The notes: generated by a model not told the origin, from the letters alone. 64,000 bases of DNA from Nibrella viscosa (GCF_039541875.1 NZ_BAABHB010000014.1:1-64000); one strand, 5' to 3'. Counted from the first letter of the stretch, positions 25,238 through 34,260 are shown. Made by a program: numbers and translations.

Positions 25238-25420
25238 AGGATTGGCCTGTTTACGGCCGCAAAGTTCGAAAAGAATACGGATAAAAGACAACCCTGCCGG
25301 TATGGGGCTGTTGTGGAGAGTTGCGAAACGGTTTAGGTTCCGTTCAGGCCAGTGTCGAACCTTTCGCTTATTTAAGCGTTCATTCCTGTAATTTGCCCGT
25401 CACTGGATAGGCAAACTCAA

Positions 25421-25428
25421 TAGTTTTG
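25421..25428 (+). promoter_or_regulatory. terC -7 promoter element
   Basis: TAGTTTTG matches TAnnTTTG exactly. TTTG at 25392-25395 is 25 bp upstream, slightly far for a -33 element. The predicted leader before the ATG at 25452 is about 17 nt. Confidence 0.5.
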
Positions 25429-25451
25429 AACTGGATTTAACGTATAAACGA

Positions 25452-26276
25452 ATGGAAAATTTATTTACGCCAGAAGCCATTATTAGTCTTCTGACGCTAA
25501 CCTTTTTAGAGGTAGTTTTAGGCATAGACAATATCATCTTCATCTCCATTGCCGCTAATAAGTTACCGCCGGGTGATCAGGCCAAAGCCCGAAATATTGG
25601 TCTGTTGGCCGCGATGTTCTTCCGGATAGGGCTGTTGTTTGCAGTTTCTCTTCTTATCTCGCTGAGTAAACCGTTTACAACCATAAATAGTAAACTGTTT
25701 GAGGGGGCTTTCTCTGGGCAGAGTGTCATTCTGGTAGTTGGGGGACTTTTTTTATTGTACAAAGCGACTTCTGAGATACACCATAAACTGGAGGGGAACT
25801 CTGCTCAAGAAGAAGAGGGGAAACCCCTGGCTCAAACCGCAGTCAGACGCGGAGTAGCCGGAGTCGTTTTTCAGATTATTCTGATTGACATGGTTTTCTC
25901 CATTGATTCTATTCTAACCGCAGTGGGCTTAACCCAGAACTACACAGTTATTGCCATTGCTATTGTTATATCGGTTGGTATTATGATGTTTTTTGCCGGG
26001 CCGGTCAGCCGTTTTATCAATCAGCATCCAAGTATTCAAATGCTGGGTCTGGCCTTCCTGATCATGATTGGCTTTATGTTGATCGCTGAAGGGGCTCATC
26101 AGGCCGATGTAGTCATCTTCAATCAGGAAATCGGAGCCGTTCCCAAAGGCTATCTGTATTTTGCTATTGCGTTCTCGCTGCTGGTTGAATTCCTGAACAT
26201 GCGCACCCGTAAGAGCCAGAAACCAGTAGAGCTAAACAGTTATAGCCAGCAGGCCCAGCGTGAAGGGGTAATTTAG
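25452..26276 (+). CDS. TerC-family integral membrane protein
   Basis: 274 residues with about seven to eight membrane helices. The signature FLEVVLGIDNIIFISI with a membrane-embedded Asp, and the repeated half FQIILIDMVFSIDSILTAVGL, are diagnostic of TerC. Members are linked to tellurite resistance and to manganese export or metal loading during protein secretion. The cytoplasmic C-terminus (RKSQKPVELNSYSQQAQ) is short. It is preceded by its own promoter and followed 20 bp later by the nuoN promoter, so it is probably monocistronic. Its metal substrate cannot be told from sequence. Confidence 0.93.
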   Translation: MENLFTPEAIISLLTLTFLEVVLGIDNIIFISIAANKLPPGDQAKARNIGLLAAMFFRIGLLFAVSLLISLSKPFTTINSKLFEGAFSGQSVILVVGGLFLLYKATSEIHHKLEGNSAQEEEGKPLAQTAVRRGVAGVVFQIILIDMVFSIDSILTAVGLTQNYTVIAIAIVISVGIMMFFAGPVSRFINQHPSIQMLGLAFLIMIGFMLIAEGAHQADVVIFNQEIGAVPKGYLYFAIAFSLLVEFLNMRTRKSQKPVELNSYSQQAQREGVI

Positions 26277-26295
26277 AGGAATTTCCTTTTTCTCT

Positions 26296-26303
26296 TACCT
26301 TTG
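26296..26303 (+). promoter_or_regulatory. nuoN -7 promoter element; decides the start codon
   Basis: TACCTTTG matches TAnnTTTG exactly. It contains the first in-frame TTG (26301), which therefore cannot be the translation start. Transcription should begin near 26310, leaving TTG 26328 as the first usable start. Confidence 0.6.
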
Positions 26304-26327
26304 CGTGCCAGTCACGTACCCATCACT

Positions 26328-27812
26328 TTGCAACTTCGCGATCAATTACAGGACATACTGGATAGCTTAGGCGGTTTCGGGCCGGAGGTCTGGCTTTCGC
26401 TGGCCTTTTCGGGGCTGCTTGTTGCCGAATTGCTGCTGGCTCGCTCAGGAAATCCCCAGTATACGCGTCGTTGGTTAGCGGTGCTGAGCATCGGCGCATT
26501 GCTGATTGCCGGAGCTTGGGCATTATGGCAGCCATTGCGCGGGTTTTTGTTTCTGCACCTGCTCTTCCTGGATGACCAGGCGGTTTTCTTTAAGCTTGTC
26601 ATTATTGTCGGAGCCGTGGCTGTACTCGCCTATGAGGCATATGGGCCGGCAGAACGTGCATCGGTCTCGTCGGCCTATCAGCTTCCCCCGGAATGGTATT
26701 CGCTCTTGCTGGCGCTGGTACTGGGTTTGTTTATCATGACCATGGCTACCAACCTGCTGGCAATTTACCTCGGCCTGGAACTGGCCTCCATCTGCTCCTA
26801 CCTGCTGACGGCCCTGACTACTACCCGCAAAGCGTCTGAAGGAGGTATTAAATACCTGCTGTTCGGCGCAGTCAGCTCGGCCATTATGCTGTATGGCATA
26901 TCGTTGCTGTACGGCATGACGGGCACGCTCGACATTACCAGCACCGTCTTTGGTGTCGAACTGGCCAAGAACGGGACGGTAGTAGTAGCGCTGGCCGGGC
27001 TGCTGACCCTGGCTGGTATCCTGTTCAAATTATCGCTGGTGCCGTTTCATATCTGGACCCCCGACGCCTACGATGCGGCCCCTGTGCCGGTAGCGGCTTT
27101 TTTCTCCATCGGCCCCAAAGCGGCTGCGCTGCTGGTGCTGATGCGGCTGGTGTCGGCCCTGCCGGGTGAGCTGCAAACACCGCTGGCAGTGGTGGCGCTG
27201 GCTAGCATTACCCTCGGCAACCTGTCTGCGCTCTGGCAGACGGATGCCAAGCGGCTGCTGGCGTATTCGACCATTGCCCATGCCGGCTTTCTGCTGGTGG
27301 GCGTGGTGGCATTCAACGAGAGCGGTTTTCAGGCCGCTACCTTTTATGTGGCTACCTACCTGTTCATCAACCTGGCGGCCTTTTTTCTGATCGATACCTT
27401 TGCTCAGAGTACGTCGGGCAGCCTGAAAATCAACGACTTTGCCGGAATGGGCGCCGACCGGCCATGGCTGGCCGTAGCCATGACCGTGGTGATGCTGGCC
27501 CTGACCGGCCTGCCGCCTACCGTAGGCTTCACGGCCAAACTATTGTCGTTTTCGGCCCTGCTGCAGGCATATCAGACCACAGACAATCCGTGGCTGCTCG
27601 TGCTGTTTGGTCTGGGCGTGCTGAACGCCGTGGTTTCACTATTCTACTACCTGAAAATTCCGTATCTGCTGTTTTTCAAGGTCAGAACCCGAACAGAAGT
27701 CGTTGCCATAACGCCTATTTCGCAGCAGGTACTGATCGGCGTATTGGTGGCACCGGTGATTCTCCTGTTCCTGAAACCCGACTGGCTGCTGCAACTGATT
27801 GCCGGCCTGTAA
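26328..27812 (+). CDS. nuoN: NADH-quinone oxidoreductase subunit N
   Basis: 494 residues from TTG 26328. No in-frame ATG exists near the start, and the earlier TTG lies inside the promoter. About 14 membrane helices are present. Family motifs include EWYSLLLALVLGLFIMTMATNLLAIYLGLELASICSYLL, GGIKYLLFGAVSSAIMLYG, FKLSLVPFHIWTPDAYDAAPVPV (proton-channel lysine and histidine) and LLAYSTIAHAGFLLVG. NuoN is one of the antiporter-like proton-pumping subunits of complex I. It usually ends a nuo operon, but here no other nuo gene is adjacent, so it is detached or is a second copy. Confidence 0.93.
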   Translation: MQLRDQLQDILDSLGGFGPEVWLSLAFSGLLVAELLLARSGNPQYTRRWLAVLSIGALLIAGAWALWQPLRGFLFLHLLFLDDQAVFFKLVIIVGAVAVLAYEAYGPAERASVSSAYQLPPEWYSLLLALVLGLFIMTMATNLLAIYLGLELASICSYLLTALTTTRKASEGGIKYLLFGAVSSAIMLYGISLLYGMTGTLDITSTVFGVELAKNGTVVVALAGLLTLAGILFKLSLVPFHIWTPDAYDAAPVPVAAFFSIGPKAAALLVLMRLVSALPGELQTPLAVVALASITLGNLSALWQTDAKRLLAYSTIAHAGFLLVGVVAFNESGFQAATFYVATYLFINLAAFFLIDTFAQSTSGSLKINDFAGMGADRPWLAVAMTVVMLALTGLPPTVGFTAKLLSFSALLQAYQTTDNPWLLVLFGLGVLNAVVSLFYYLKIPYLLFFKVRTRTEVVAITPISQQVLIGVLVAPVILLFLKPDWLLQLIAGL

Positions 27813-27867
27813 CATTAAAGTTAGCTAAAAAGAGGCCGTCTGTGATGCGAGAAGTCCGGTGGTTTGT

Positions 27868-27875
27868 TACATTTG
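27868..27875 (+). promoter_or_regulatory. -7 promoter element of the PurF-type gene
   Basis: TACATTTG matches TAnnTTTG, giving a leader of about 60 nt before ATG 27942. No convincing -33 element is seen. A perfect palindrome GTAACGTTAC (27908-27917) lies in the leader. Confidence 0.5.
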
Positions 27876-27941
27876 TTTGAGCCGTTCAACGAACGAAAAA
27901 ACAAGTGGTAACGTTACTTTTTCATCACTAAAAACCTCCTC

Positions 27942-29834
27942 ATGAGCGACACCATCAAACATGAGTGCGGCATTGCAATGATTCGTCTGCGCAAGCCATA
28001 TCAGTACTACATCGACAAATACAAAACACCCCTTTACGCGGCCAACAAACTGTACCTGCTGATGGAAAAGCAGGTAAACCGGGGGCAGGACGGAGCCGGA
28101 GTGGCCAACATCAAAATTGACGTTCCGCCCGGGCACCGTTATATCAGCCGCTACCGTTCCGTAGATTCGCAACCGGTGGCGGAGATCTTCCAGAAGATTA
28201 ATAAGAAAGTCAAAAAATCCCTGAAAGGTAACAAAGATGCAGCCCGCGATGCCCGCTGGCTACAGGAAAACGTTGCGTTTACGGGTGAGGTTTGGCTGGG
28301 ACACCTGCGCTACGGTACCCACGGGGCCAACGAGATTGAAAACTGCCACCCCATGCTGCGTCAGAACAACTGGCGGAGCCGTAACCTGGTGGTAGCAGGT
28401 AACTTCAACATGACCAATGTCGATGAACTGTTCGATAAACTGGTTTCGCTGGGGCAGCACCCCAAAGAGCGGGTCGACACGGTCACGGTGATGGAGAAGA
28501 TCGGCCACTTCCTGGACGAAGAAAACCAACGGGTATTCGACCGCTTCAAAGGCATTTACGAAAACCCTGACCTGTCGGACATTATCGAGGACAACATGGA
28601 CCTGCAGCGGGTACTGCACCGCTCGTGCCGCGACTTTGATGGTGGTTACGCTATGGCGGGTATGACAGGCTACGGCGCTGCTTTTGTGGCCCGCGATCCG
28701 GCCGGTATTCGGCCTGCCTATTATTATGCCGATGATGAGGTAGTGGTGGTGGCGTCGGAGAAACCGGCCATTAAAACGGCCTTCAATGTGGAGTACAGCC
28801 AGATTCGGGAGGTAAAGCCGGGGCATGCCCTCATTATCGATAAATACGGCGAATACGATGAGTACGAATTTATCAAGCCCATCGAAAAACGCTCGTGTAG
28901 CTTTGAACGCATCTATTTCTCCCGCGCTACCGATCCGGATATTTACAACGAGCGCAAAATGCTCGGCCGCCTGCTGGTGCCGCAGATCCTGGAAGAAATT
29001 GACCACGATCTCGAAAATACCGTTTTCTCTTACATTCCGAATACCGCCGAGACGGCCTTCTTCGGCATGGTAGAAGGTCTGGAAGATTACCTGGCCAAAC
29101 AGCGGAAGAAAGCCATCATGGAGGGTATTCTGTTTGAGCAGGATCTCGAGAAAGTCCTGTCGTTCCGGCCCCGGATCGAGAAGCTGGTTTCCAAAGACGT
29201 GAAGCTCCGTACCTTTATCACCGACGACGCTCACCGCGACGATATGGTGTCGCACGTATACGATACCACATTTGAGGTTATCAAAAAAGGCAAAGACAAT
29301 ATCGTGGTGATGGATGACTCCATTGTGCGGGGAACCACCCTGGAGAAAAGTATCCTGCGGATGCTCGACCGGCTGGGTCCGAAGAAGATCATCATTGTTT
29401 CGTCGGCCCCACAGATTCGCTTTCCGGACTGCTACGGTATTGATATGTCCAAGGTAAAGGAGTTTGTTGCTTTCCGGGCGGTGCTGGAACTGCTCAGGGA
29501 GCGTGGGCTAGACAATCTGATCGATGAGGTGTATGCCCAGTGTGTGGTGGCTATCGAGTCTGGCAATGCTACCCGGAAGAACTATGTAAAGGCGCTCTTT
29601 GAACCTTTTACATATCAGGAGGTATCGCAGAAAATTGCGCATATTGTCACGCCCAAAGACCTGAATGCCGAACTGGCGGTGGTGTACCAAACGGTTGATA
29701 ACCTGCACCGCGCCTGCCCGAATCATTCCGGTGACTGGTACTTCACCGGCGATTATCCGACCGACGGCGGTAACAAAGTTGTTAACAAAGCCTTTGTTAA
29801 CTTTATGGAAAACAAAGTTGTGCGGGCCTACTAA
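27942..29834 (+). CDS. Amidophosphoribosyltransferase, long PurF-type
   Basis: 630 residues against about 500 for classical PurF. MSDTIKHECGIAMI has a Cys nucleophile at residue 9 after a short propeptide. The Ntn glutaminase continues with NRGQDGAGVA, GHLRYGTHG and GNFNMTN. The PRPP-binding site is NIVVMDDSIVRGTTL in the type I phosphoribosyltransferase domain. Extra residues include a lysine-rich insertion (KKVKKSLKGNKDAARDAR) and a C-terminal extension. Classical PurF makes phosphoribosylamine in purine synthesis; this longer form may be the main enzyme or a paralogue, which the window cannot settle. Catalytic residues are intact. It ends at a strong terminator. Confidence 0.88.
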   Translation: MSDTIKHECGIAMIRLRKPYQYYIDKYKTPLYAANKLYLLMEKQVNRGQDGAGVANIKIDVPPGHRYISRYRSVDSQPVAEIFQKINKKVKKSLKGNKDAARDARWLQENVAFTGEVWLGHLRYGTHGANEIENCHPMLRQNNWRSRNLVVAGNFNMTNVDELFDKLVSLGQHPKERVDTVTVMEKIGHFLDEENQRVFDRFKGIYENPDLSDIIEDNMDLQRVLHRSCRDFDGGYAMAGMTGYGAAFVARDPAGIRPAYYYADDEVVVVASEKPAIKTAFNVEYSQIREVKPGHALIIDKYGEYDEYEFIKPIEKRSCSFERIYFSRATDPDIYNERKMLGRLLVPQILEEIDHDLENTVFSYIPNTAETAFFGMVEGLEDYLAKQRKKAIMEGILFEQDLEKVLSFRPRIEKLVSKDVKLRTFITDDAHRDDMVSHVYDTTFEVIKKGKDNIVVMDDSIVRGTTLEKSILRMLDRLGPKKIIIVSSAPQIRFPDCYGIDMSKVKEFVAFRAVLELLRERGLDNLIDEVYAQCVVAIESGNATRKNYVKALFEPFTYQEVSQKIAHIVTPKDLNAELAVVYQTVDNLHRACPNHSGDWYFTGDYPTDGGNKVVNKAFVNFMENKVVRAY

Positions 29835-29860
29835 GTCTAAGTAATTGAACGCTATAAATG

Positions 29861-29896
29861 AGCAGCGGCCCCGGTATCATTACCGGGGCCGCTGCT
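29861..29896. terminator. Bidirectional terminator
   Basis: AGCAGCGGCCCCGGTA pairs perfectly with TACCGGGGCCGCTGCT (16 bp) around a TCAT loop, between convergent genes. The following bases are GTTATAGG, so there is no long T-run. Confidence 0.8.
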
Positions 29897-29913
29897 GTTA
29901 TAGGTTGTCAGGG

Positions 29914-31320
29914 TTATTTACGCCAGCCCAGCGCATTTATATTCCGGCCTATTTTCCGGCCTTCGATCAGGCCGGTTTCGTTATCCTGCCGGGTGTGAAT
30001 GCCGCCCAGAAAACGTGAACGAGCCGATTCTTCGGCCGCTTCCCAGAAAGACGGAAAAGACCGGGCTTTGAAGTCTACACCTCGCTGCGTATCGCGGGGC
30101 CGACCTACATGCGAGTCATCGATAAAGGCGAAGCTGTCGCCGTACAGGTCGGCCAATACGGTAGCCGTAGCCGCCGATTGGGTGGCATGGCCGGAGGTAT
30201 AGCCCGGGAACGGCGGTGCCGGCCAGAAGGGTACCCAAGCGGGATCAATAGCCCGGCGGACAAAAGTATACGGTCGTTCGTTGAAGAATTTGTATTTACA
30301 CTTCCAGCACAGGGTAAACGCATCGGCCACGGTAATGCCGGCGCGGGCGAGTGTTTCGGCCGCTTTGGCCAGATTGGCATTGGCCGTTTTGATGGCAATG
30401 CGGGCCAGGTTATACGAATGACCCGGCGGGGTAAACGTTTCACCTGGGTCGTCGGCCCACCAGATCGATATTTCTTTTTCAGCCTGCGTCAACACTTTGT
30501 TTTTGGTATAAACCTCCAGGTACTGCGCAAAATACTGGGATTTTACATCGGTAGAAACCTCCAGCGGCTGGGGCATGGGCAGGGTGCTGTTTGCCGATAC
30601 AAACAGGCGGTTATTTCCCCAGTACGGTTGCAGGGGAATTTGCCGGCCGTTTTCGGTAGGTTGCCAGGCGCCGGGAAACACCGGTACTTTAAAATCGGCA
30701 GGAAAATTGCGGTTGTATCCCTCATGCCCGCCATCGCTTTTCGACCACTCAAAAATGGCCTGCGCAATACTGCGGCCAAACACAGTCGAGCGCTCGTTTA
30801 CGGCTTCATCGCTATCTTTATATTGCGTCAGTAGGGCCTTCTCCAGAGAATCGATGCGGGTTTTATTAACGGCCGAGGTATTGGCAAACAGATTGCGGAG
30901 GATAGCGGCCTGAGTAGCATTGGCACTTAAGGCCCAGTTGTAGATTTTATCGGATTCCGGCTGGGGGAGTTGTGAAAGGCCCTGGAGCTGACCGGCCAGT
31001 GAGCGGTTGTTGGGCATACCCGGTACAACAGCTTCGTAGAGCGCTACGCCGGCGTAGCCGATGGTACGGGCCGCAACCGGGGGCGTAAAACCGGCGGAGG
31101 TCTGGATTAACTTCAGATGCAGATCTGACCATTTGAGGGCTACTTCTGCGTCGAACTTCTCAACGGCGTTTGGTTGCGGACTTACCGGCTCTTTTGATGA
31201 CTTACAGGCTTGAAAAAGCAAAAGACCCATAAAGAGTAACATACCTGCGAAAAGCCGGAACGGGCTTTTTCGCCTGCGTGTTTTGGATGTCTTTATAAAA
31301 AGAGGTATATCTTGAGTCAT
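29914..31320 (-). CDS. Vanadium-dependent haloperoxidase/PAP2-type lipoprotein
   Basis: 468 residues. An N-terminal basic stretch precedes FRLFAGMLLFMGLLLFQAC, a lipoprotein signal with lipobox Cys. The PAP2/vanadium peroxidase site is complete: KYKFFNERPYTF (K-x6-RP), PGYTSGHATQSAA (the SGH motif), and SRFLGGIHTRQDNETG (SR-x5-H). Bacterial homologues are exported vanadate enzymes or phosphatases. The full-length helical scaffold before the site favours the haloperoxidase group over short PAP2 phosphatases. Substrate and metal content cannot be read from sequence. Monocistronic, ending at the terminator beside the PurF-type gene. Confidence 0.87.
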   Translation of the reverse strand: MTQDIPLFIKTSKTRRRKSPFRLFAGMLLFMGLLLFQACKSSKEPVSPQPNAVEKFDAEVALKWSDLHLKLIQTSAGFTPPVAARTIGYAGVALYEAVVPGMPNNRSLAGQLQGLSQLPQPESDKIYNWALSANATQAAILRNLFANTSAVNKTRIDSLEKALLTQYKDSDEAVNERSTVFGRSIAQAIFEWSKSDGGHEGYNRNFPADFKVPVFPGAWQPTENGRQIPLQPYWGNNRLFVSANSTLPMPQPLEVSTDVKSQYFAQYLEVYTKNKVLTQAEKEISIWWADDPGETFTPPGHSYNLARIAIKTANANLAKAAETLARAGITVADAFTLCWKCKYKFFNERPYTFVRRAIDPAWVPFWPAPPFPGYTSGHATQSAATATVLADLYGDSFAFIDDSHVGRPRDTQRGVDFKARSFPSFWEAAEESARSRFLGGIHTRQDNETGLIEGRKIGRNINALGWRK

Positions 31321-31452
31321 AAAACGTCTGTACCAGTACTTACCGGTCTGGTTTAGTTCTGTTTAACAAATAGAGCAAAAATATTGCCGGAAAGCAACGA
31401 TAAAATTCTGCCATAAATAGAAAGAAGTAAGGCTCCTGGATAAGATTTACCG

Positions 31453-31460
31453 TAAATTTG
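31453..31460 (+). promoter_or_regulatory. dnaG -7 promoter element
   Basis: TAAATTTG matches TAnnTTTG, 50 bp before the dnaG ATG. No clear -33 element is seen. The leader has a small stem, CTCCT-GCGGT-AGGAG. Confidence 0.45.
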
Positions 31461-31510
31461 GTGTAGACTCCTGCGGTAGGAGACTCTGGTAACGTTTTGA
31501 TCCAGCGCTA

Positions 31511-33529
31511 ATGCGTATCCCCGAAGAAACCGTTGACCGTATTCGCCAGGCTGCGGATATTATAGAAGTAGTGGGTGATTTTGTCTCACTGAAAAAGCGG
31601 GGTAGTAATTACATTGCCTGCTGCCCGTTCCATAATGAGAAAACGCCTTCGTTTAACGTAAACCCCACCCGTCAGATTTATAAATGCTTTGGCTGCGGTA
31701 AGGCCGGTGATGCGGTGCGGTTTGTCATGGATATCGAAAACATTGGTTATGGCGAAGCCCTGCGTTTTCTGGCGAAGAAGTACAACATCGAGGTTCAGGA
31801 GCAGGAAGCCACGCCCGAAGAACTCATCCGGCAGAACGAGCGCGAAAGTTTGTATATCATCCTGAATTTTGCCAAAAGCTTTTATCAGGAAACCCTTACC
31901 CACACCGAAGAAGGACAGAGCATCGGCCTGAGCTATTTTCGGGAGCGGGGCTTTACTAACCCCACTATCGAGGCCTTTGAACTTGGCTACAGCCTGGATC
32001 AGTGGGGGGCGTTGCTGGAAGAAGCCCAGCGGAAAGGCTATAATACCGCACTTTTGGAGAAAGCCGGTCTGGTGCTGGCCAAAGACGGCGGTAAAGTCTA
32101 CGACCGGTTCCGGGGCCGCGTCATTTTCCCGATCCACAACGTTGCCGGGCGGGTTATTGCCTTCGGAGCACGAATCCTGAAAACGGATAAGTCGCAGCCT
32201 AAATACATCAACTCGCCCGAAACAGAGGTCTACCACAAAAGCCAGGTGCTGTATGGCATCTTTCAGGCCAAACAAACCATCCGGCAGGAGGATGTCTGTT
32301 ATCTGACCGAAGGCTACACCGATGTGATCTCCCTCTACCAGGCGGGTATTAAAAACGTAGTAGCCTCGTCGGGCACCTCGCTGACTATTGAGCAGATTCG
32401 GCTCATCAGTCGGTTTACCCAGAATGTTACGATTCTGTACGATGGCGATGCGGCCGGTATTAAAGCGGCCCTGCGCGGCCTGGATATGGTGCTGGAAGAA
32501 GGGCTTAACGTCAGCGTAGCTACCTTCCCTGATGGCGACGATCCCGACAGCTACGTCCGGAAAGTAGGTGCGGAGGCTTTCCGGGACCATTTGCGCCGGC
32601 ATACGCTCGACTTTATTACGTTTAAAGCAGACGCCCTGCTGCGCGAAGCCGGTGATAATCCGTTTAAGCGGGCGGAGGTAATTGCCGAAGTTGTAGGGAG
32701 TATCGTAAAAATACCGGACCCTATTAAACGTCAGGTTTTTTTTCGGACCACGTCCCAGCAGTTACAGGTTGATGAGCAGACGCTGATCAGCGAAGGCAAC
32801 CGGATTATTCGCAAGCTGCAGGAGCAGAAAGCACGGGATTATGAGCGGCAGAAAACGGCACCGGCCCGGAGCGCAGCGCCGGGTGAGCCTTCGCTGGAGG
32901 ATATTAACGCCTTGCTGAACGGCCTGGAGATAGAGTCGGCTCCCCAGGATGTATGGGTACCTGACCCGTTGGCCACCAAACTGCCTGCTGCCAAAAAAGG
33001 AGCTCGCAGTGCCCTTTCCTATCAGGAAGAGGAGTGTATCCGGCTGCTGATCAACTACGGAGCCCGGGAACTGGAGCCTGGCATCTCCTTATGCCATTAT
33101 GTGCTGAGTGAGCTGGGCGATATTCAGTTCCAGTATGCCCCATACGACCTGATGCTGACGCTCTTCCGTGAGGCATTCCTCCGGGGGGATATTCTGACCT
33201 CCGGTGATTTCCTGGACCAGAATGATCCGGCTCTGCAGCACGAAGCCATTACCCTGACCACACCCCGTTACGAACTCAGTGACGGCTGGCTGAAACACGA
33301 GATTATTGTCCCGACGGAAGAAGAAATAACCATCCTGGCAGATGCTGCTTACGGGAATATTCTGCGGATTAAAAAACTGCTGGCAGAGCAGCAAATGGTC
33401 CGCCTGAAGCAACTCATCAGCCAGGCTGCCGATCCGGCTGAGTCGGACCAGTATATGCTGGAGTATATGCATTTCAAGCGGGTGGATATGGAGATTGCCA
33501 AACTTCTTGGTACGGTTATATCCGGCTAA
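31511..33529 (+). CDS. dnaG: DNA primase
   Basis: 672 residues. The CHC2-type zinc finger is near the start (CCPFHNEKTPSFNVNP, then YKCFGCGKAGD). The catalytic core includes FRGRVIFPIHN, AFGARIL, the Toprim EGYTDVISLYQAGIKNVVASSGTSLT and VTILYDGDAAGIKAALRGLDMVLEEGLNV with its DxD metal site. The C-terminal part (about 500-672) is a helical DnaB-interaction region. It makes RNA primers for replication. The start MRIPEETVDRIRQAADIIEVVGDFVSLKKRG is the family N-terminus. Transcribed alone, ending at a hairpin. Confidence 0.97.
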   Translation: MRIPEETVDRIRQAADIIEVVGDFVSLKKRGSNYIACCPFHNEKTPSFNVNPTRQIYKCFGCGKAGDAVRFVMDIENIGYGEALRFLAKKYNIEVQEQEATPEELIRQNERESLYIILNFAKSFYQETLTHTEEGQSIGLSYFRERGFTNPTIEAFELGYSLDQWGALLEEAQRKGYNTALLEKAGLVLAKDGGKVYDRFRGRVIFPIHNVAGRVIAFGARILKTDKSQPKYINSPETEVYHKSQVLYGIFQAKQTIRQEDVCYLTEGYTDVISLYQAGIKNVVASSGTSLTIEQIRLISRFTQNVTILYDGDAAGIKAALRGLDMVLEEGLNVSVATFPDGDDPDSYVRKVGAEAFRDHLRRHTLDFITFKADALLREAGDNPFKRAEVIAEVVGSIVKIPDPIKRQVFFRTTSQQLQVDEQTLISEGNRIIRKLQEQKARDYERQKTAPARSAAPGEPSLEDINALLNGLEIESAPQDVWVPDPLATKLPAAKKGARSALSYQEEECIRLLINYGARELEPGISLCHYVLSELGDIQFQYAPYDLMLTLFREAFLRGDILTSGDFLDQNDPALQHEAITLTTPRYELSDGWLKHEIIVPTEEEITILADAAYGNILRIKKLLAEQQMVRLKQLISQAADPAESDQYMLEYMHFKRVDMEIAKLLGTVISG

Positions 33530-33533
33530 AAAG

Positions 33534-33571
33534 CCTGTCCCGGCTTAACGGTTTTCCGGAGCCGGGACAGG
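33534..33571. terminator. Hairpin after dnaG
   Basis: CCTGTCCCGGCT pairs with AGCCGGGACAGG (12 bp) around a 14-nt loop, 4 bp past the dnaG stop. There is no T-run, so it is a weak intrinsic terminator or a 3'-end stabiliser between convergent genes. Confidence 0.6.
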
Positions 33572-33595
33572 AGATCTATAGCAAGGAGGAGATAA

Positions 33596-33988
33596 CTACG
33601 CCTGGGCACCTGTAAGCTTATCCAGCTCACTGGCAATATTTCGGTTCAGATCTTCCAGCAGCCGGGTATGAACAACAAGCCTGCCTGGTTTCGACACCTC
33701 AGCCTGCCGGGTAGGTTTAGCGGTATTCATATCACCCATCAGCGTCGATAACACATCTTTCATCTGTTTCCGCAGCTGTAGTAACTGCTGCACGTTATCG
33801 TTGCTTTTGGTTTGCTGAGCCGCTCTTTTTTTTCCAGGTCGAATCCTGCCGCCAGACTGCGCACGGTTGAGTACCTGATCAATTAGGAAGTACCACTGAT
33901 AAAATTCCTCGGTAGCTTTCACCCAATCCAGCACAACAGTTTGGGATTCCGGGACTGGCATGTGGTACATAAAAGATGACGTTTCCAT
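33596..33988 (-). CDS. Hypothetical 130-residue protein
   Basis: Not recognised. It is soluble, with no signal peptide. The N-terminal half contains an aromatic helix (LDWVKATEEFYQWYFLIDQVL), the middle a basic linker (GGRIRPGKKRAAQQ), and the C-terminal half a probable coiled-coil (VQQLLQLRKQMKDVLSTLMGDM) and a closing helix (LLEDLNRNIASELDKL). It is convergent with dnaG and divergent from the snap-back repeat and regulator that follow. It may be lineage-specific. Confidence 0.6.
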   Translation of the reverse strand: METSSFMYHMPVPESQTVVLDWVKATEEFYQWYFLIDQVLNRAQSGGRIRPGKKRAAQQTKSNDNVQQLLQLRKQMKDVLSTLMGDMNTAKPTRQAEVSKPGRLVVHTRLLEDLNRNIASELDKLTGAQA

Positions 33989-34102
33989 AGTATAGTTTCA
34001 GTATAGCCCGATACGTTTCTGAGTTGGCGAAACCGCAGGTATCGCCTGTATTTCGGATTGAAACTACAGGAAAGACATCACTTTAGTCAACTCCTGCTGA
34101 AT

Positions 34103-34192
34103 GAAATCACCATCAGGCCCGACGAAATGACTAAAATAGCATTAACCATACTCTTCTTTTTTAGTCATTTCGTCGGCTCAGATGGTGATTTC
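34103..34192. repeat. 90-bp snap-back element (34-bp inverted repeat)
   Basis: Two 34-bp arms (34103-34136 and 34159-34192) are reverse complements at 31 of 34 positions, separated by a 22-bp loop. The arms begin GAAATCACCATC and end GACGAAATGACTAAAA. No T-run follows on either strand. It lies 68 bp before the start of an atypical response-regulator gene. It could be a MITE-like element, a folded leader RNA or a protein-binding cruciform. About 270 bp between genes here holds nothing else convincing. Confidence 0.85.
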
Positions 34193-34260
34193 AGCCAACC
34201 CAAATTGACAGCCGCTGCGTTTCAGCGTAGATTCAGGATGTATTCTTACCAGGAAACTTT

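Noticed and set aside
25365..25378. CGCTTA-TT-TAAGCG as an operator or terminator between engB and terC
   Set aside because: Short, AT-rich centre, no T-run, and not repeated elsewhere in the window; mentioned only in the engB entry.
27908..27917. GTAACGTTAC palindrome as a PurR-type operator
   Set aside because: Ten bases only, no PurR known in this phylum, and no second copy seen near another purine gene.
28260..29255. 331-codon ORF opposite the PurF-type gene
   Set aside because: Antisense shadow; the opposite frame has every catalytic motif of an amidophosphoribosyltransferase.
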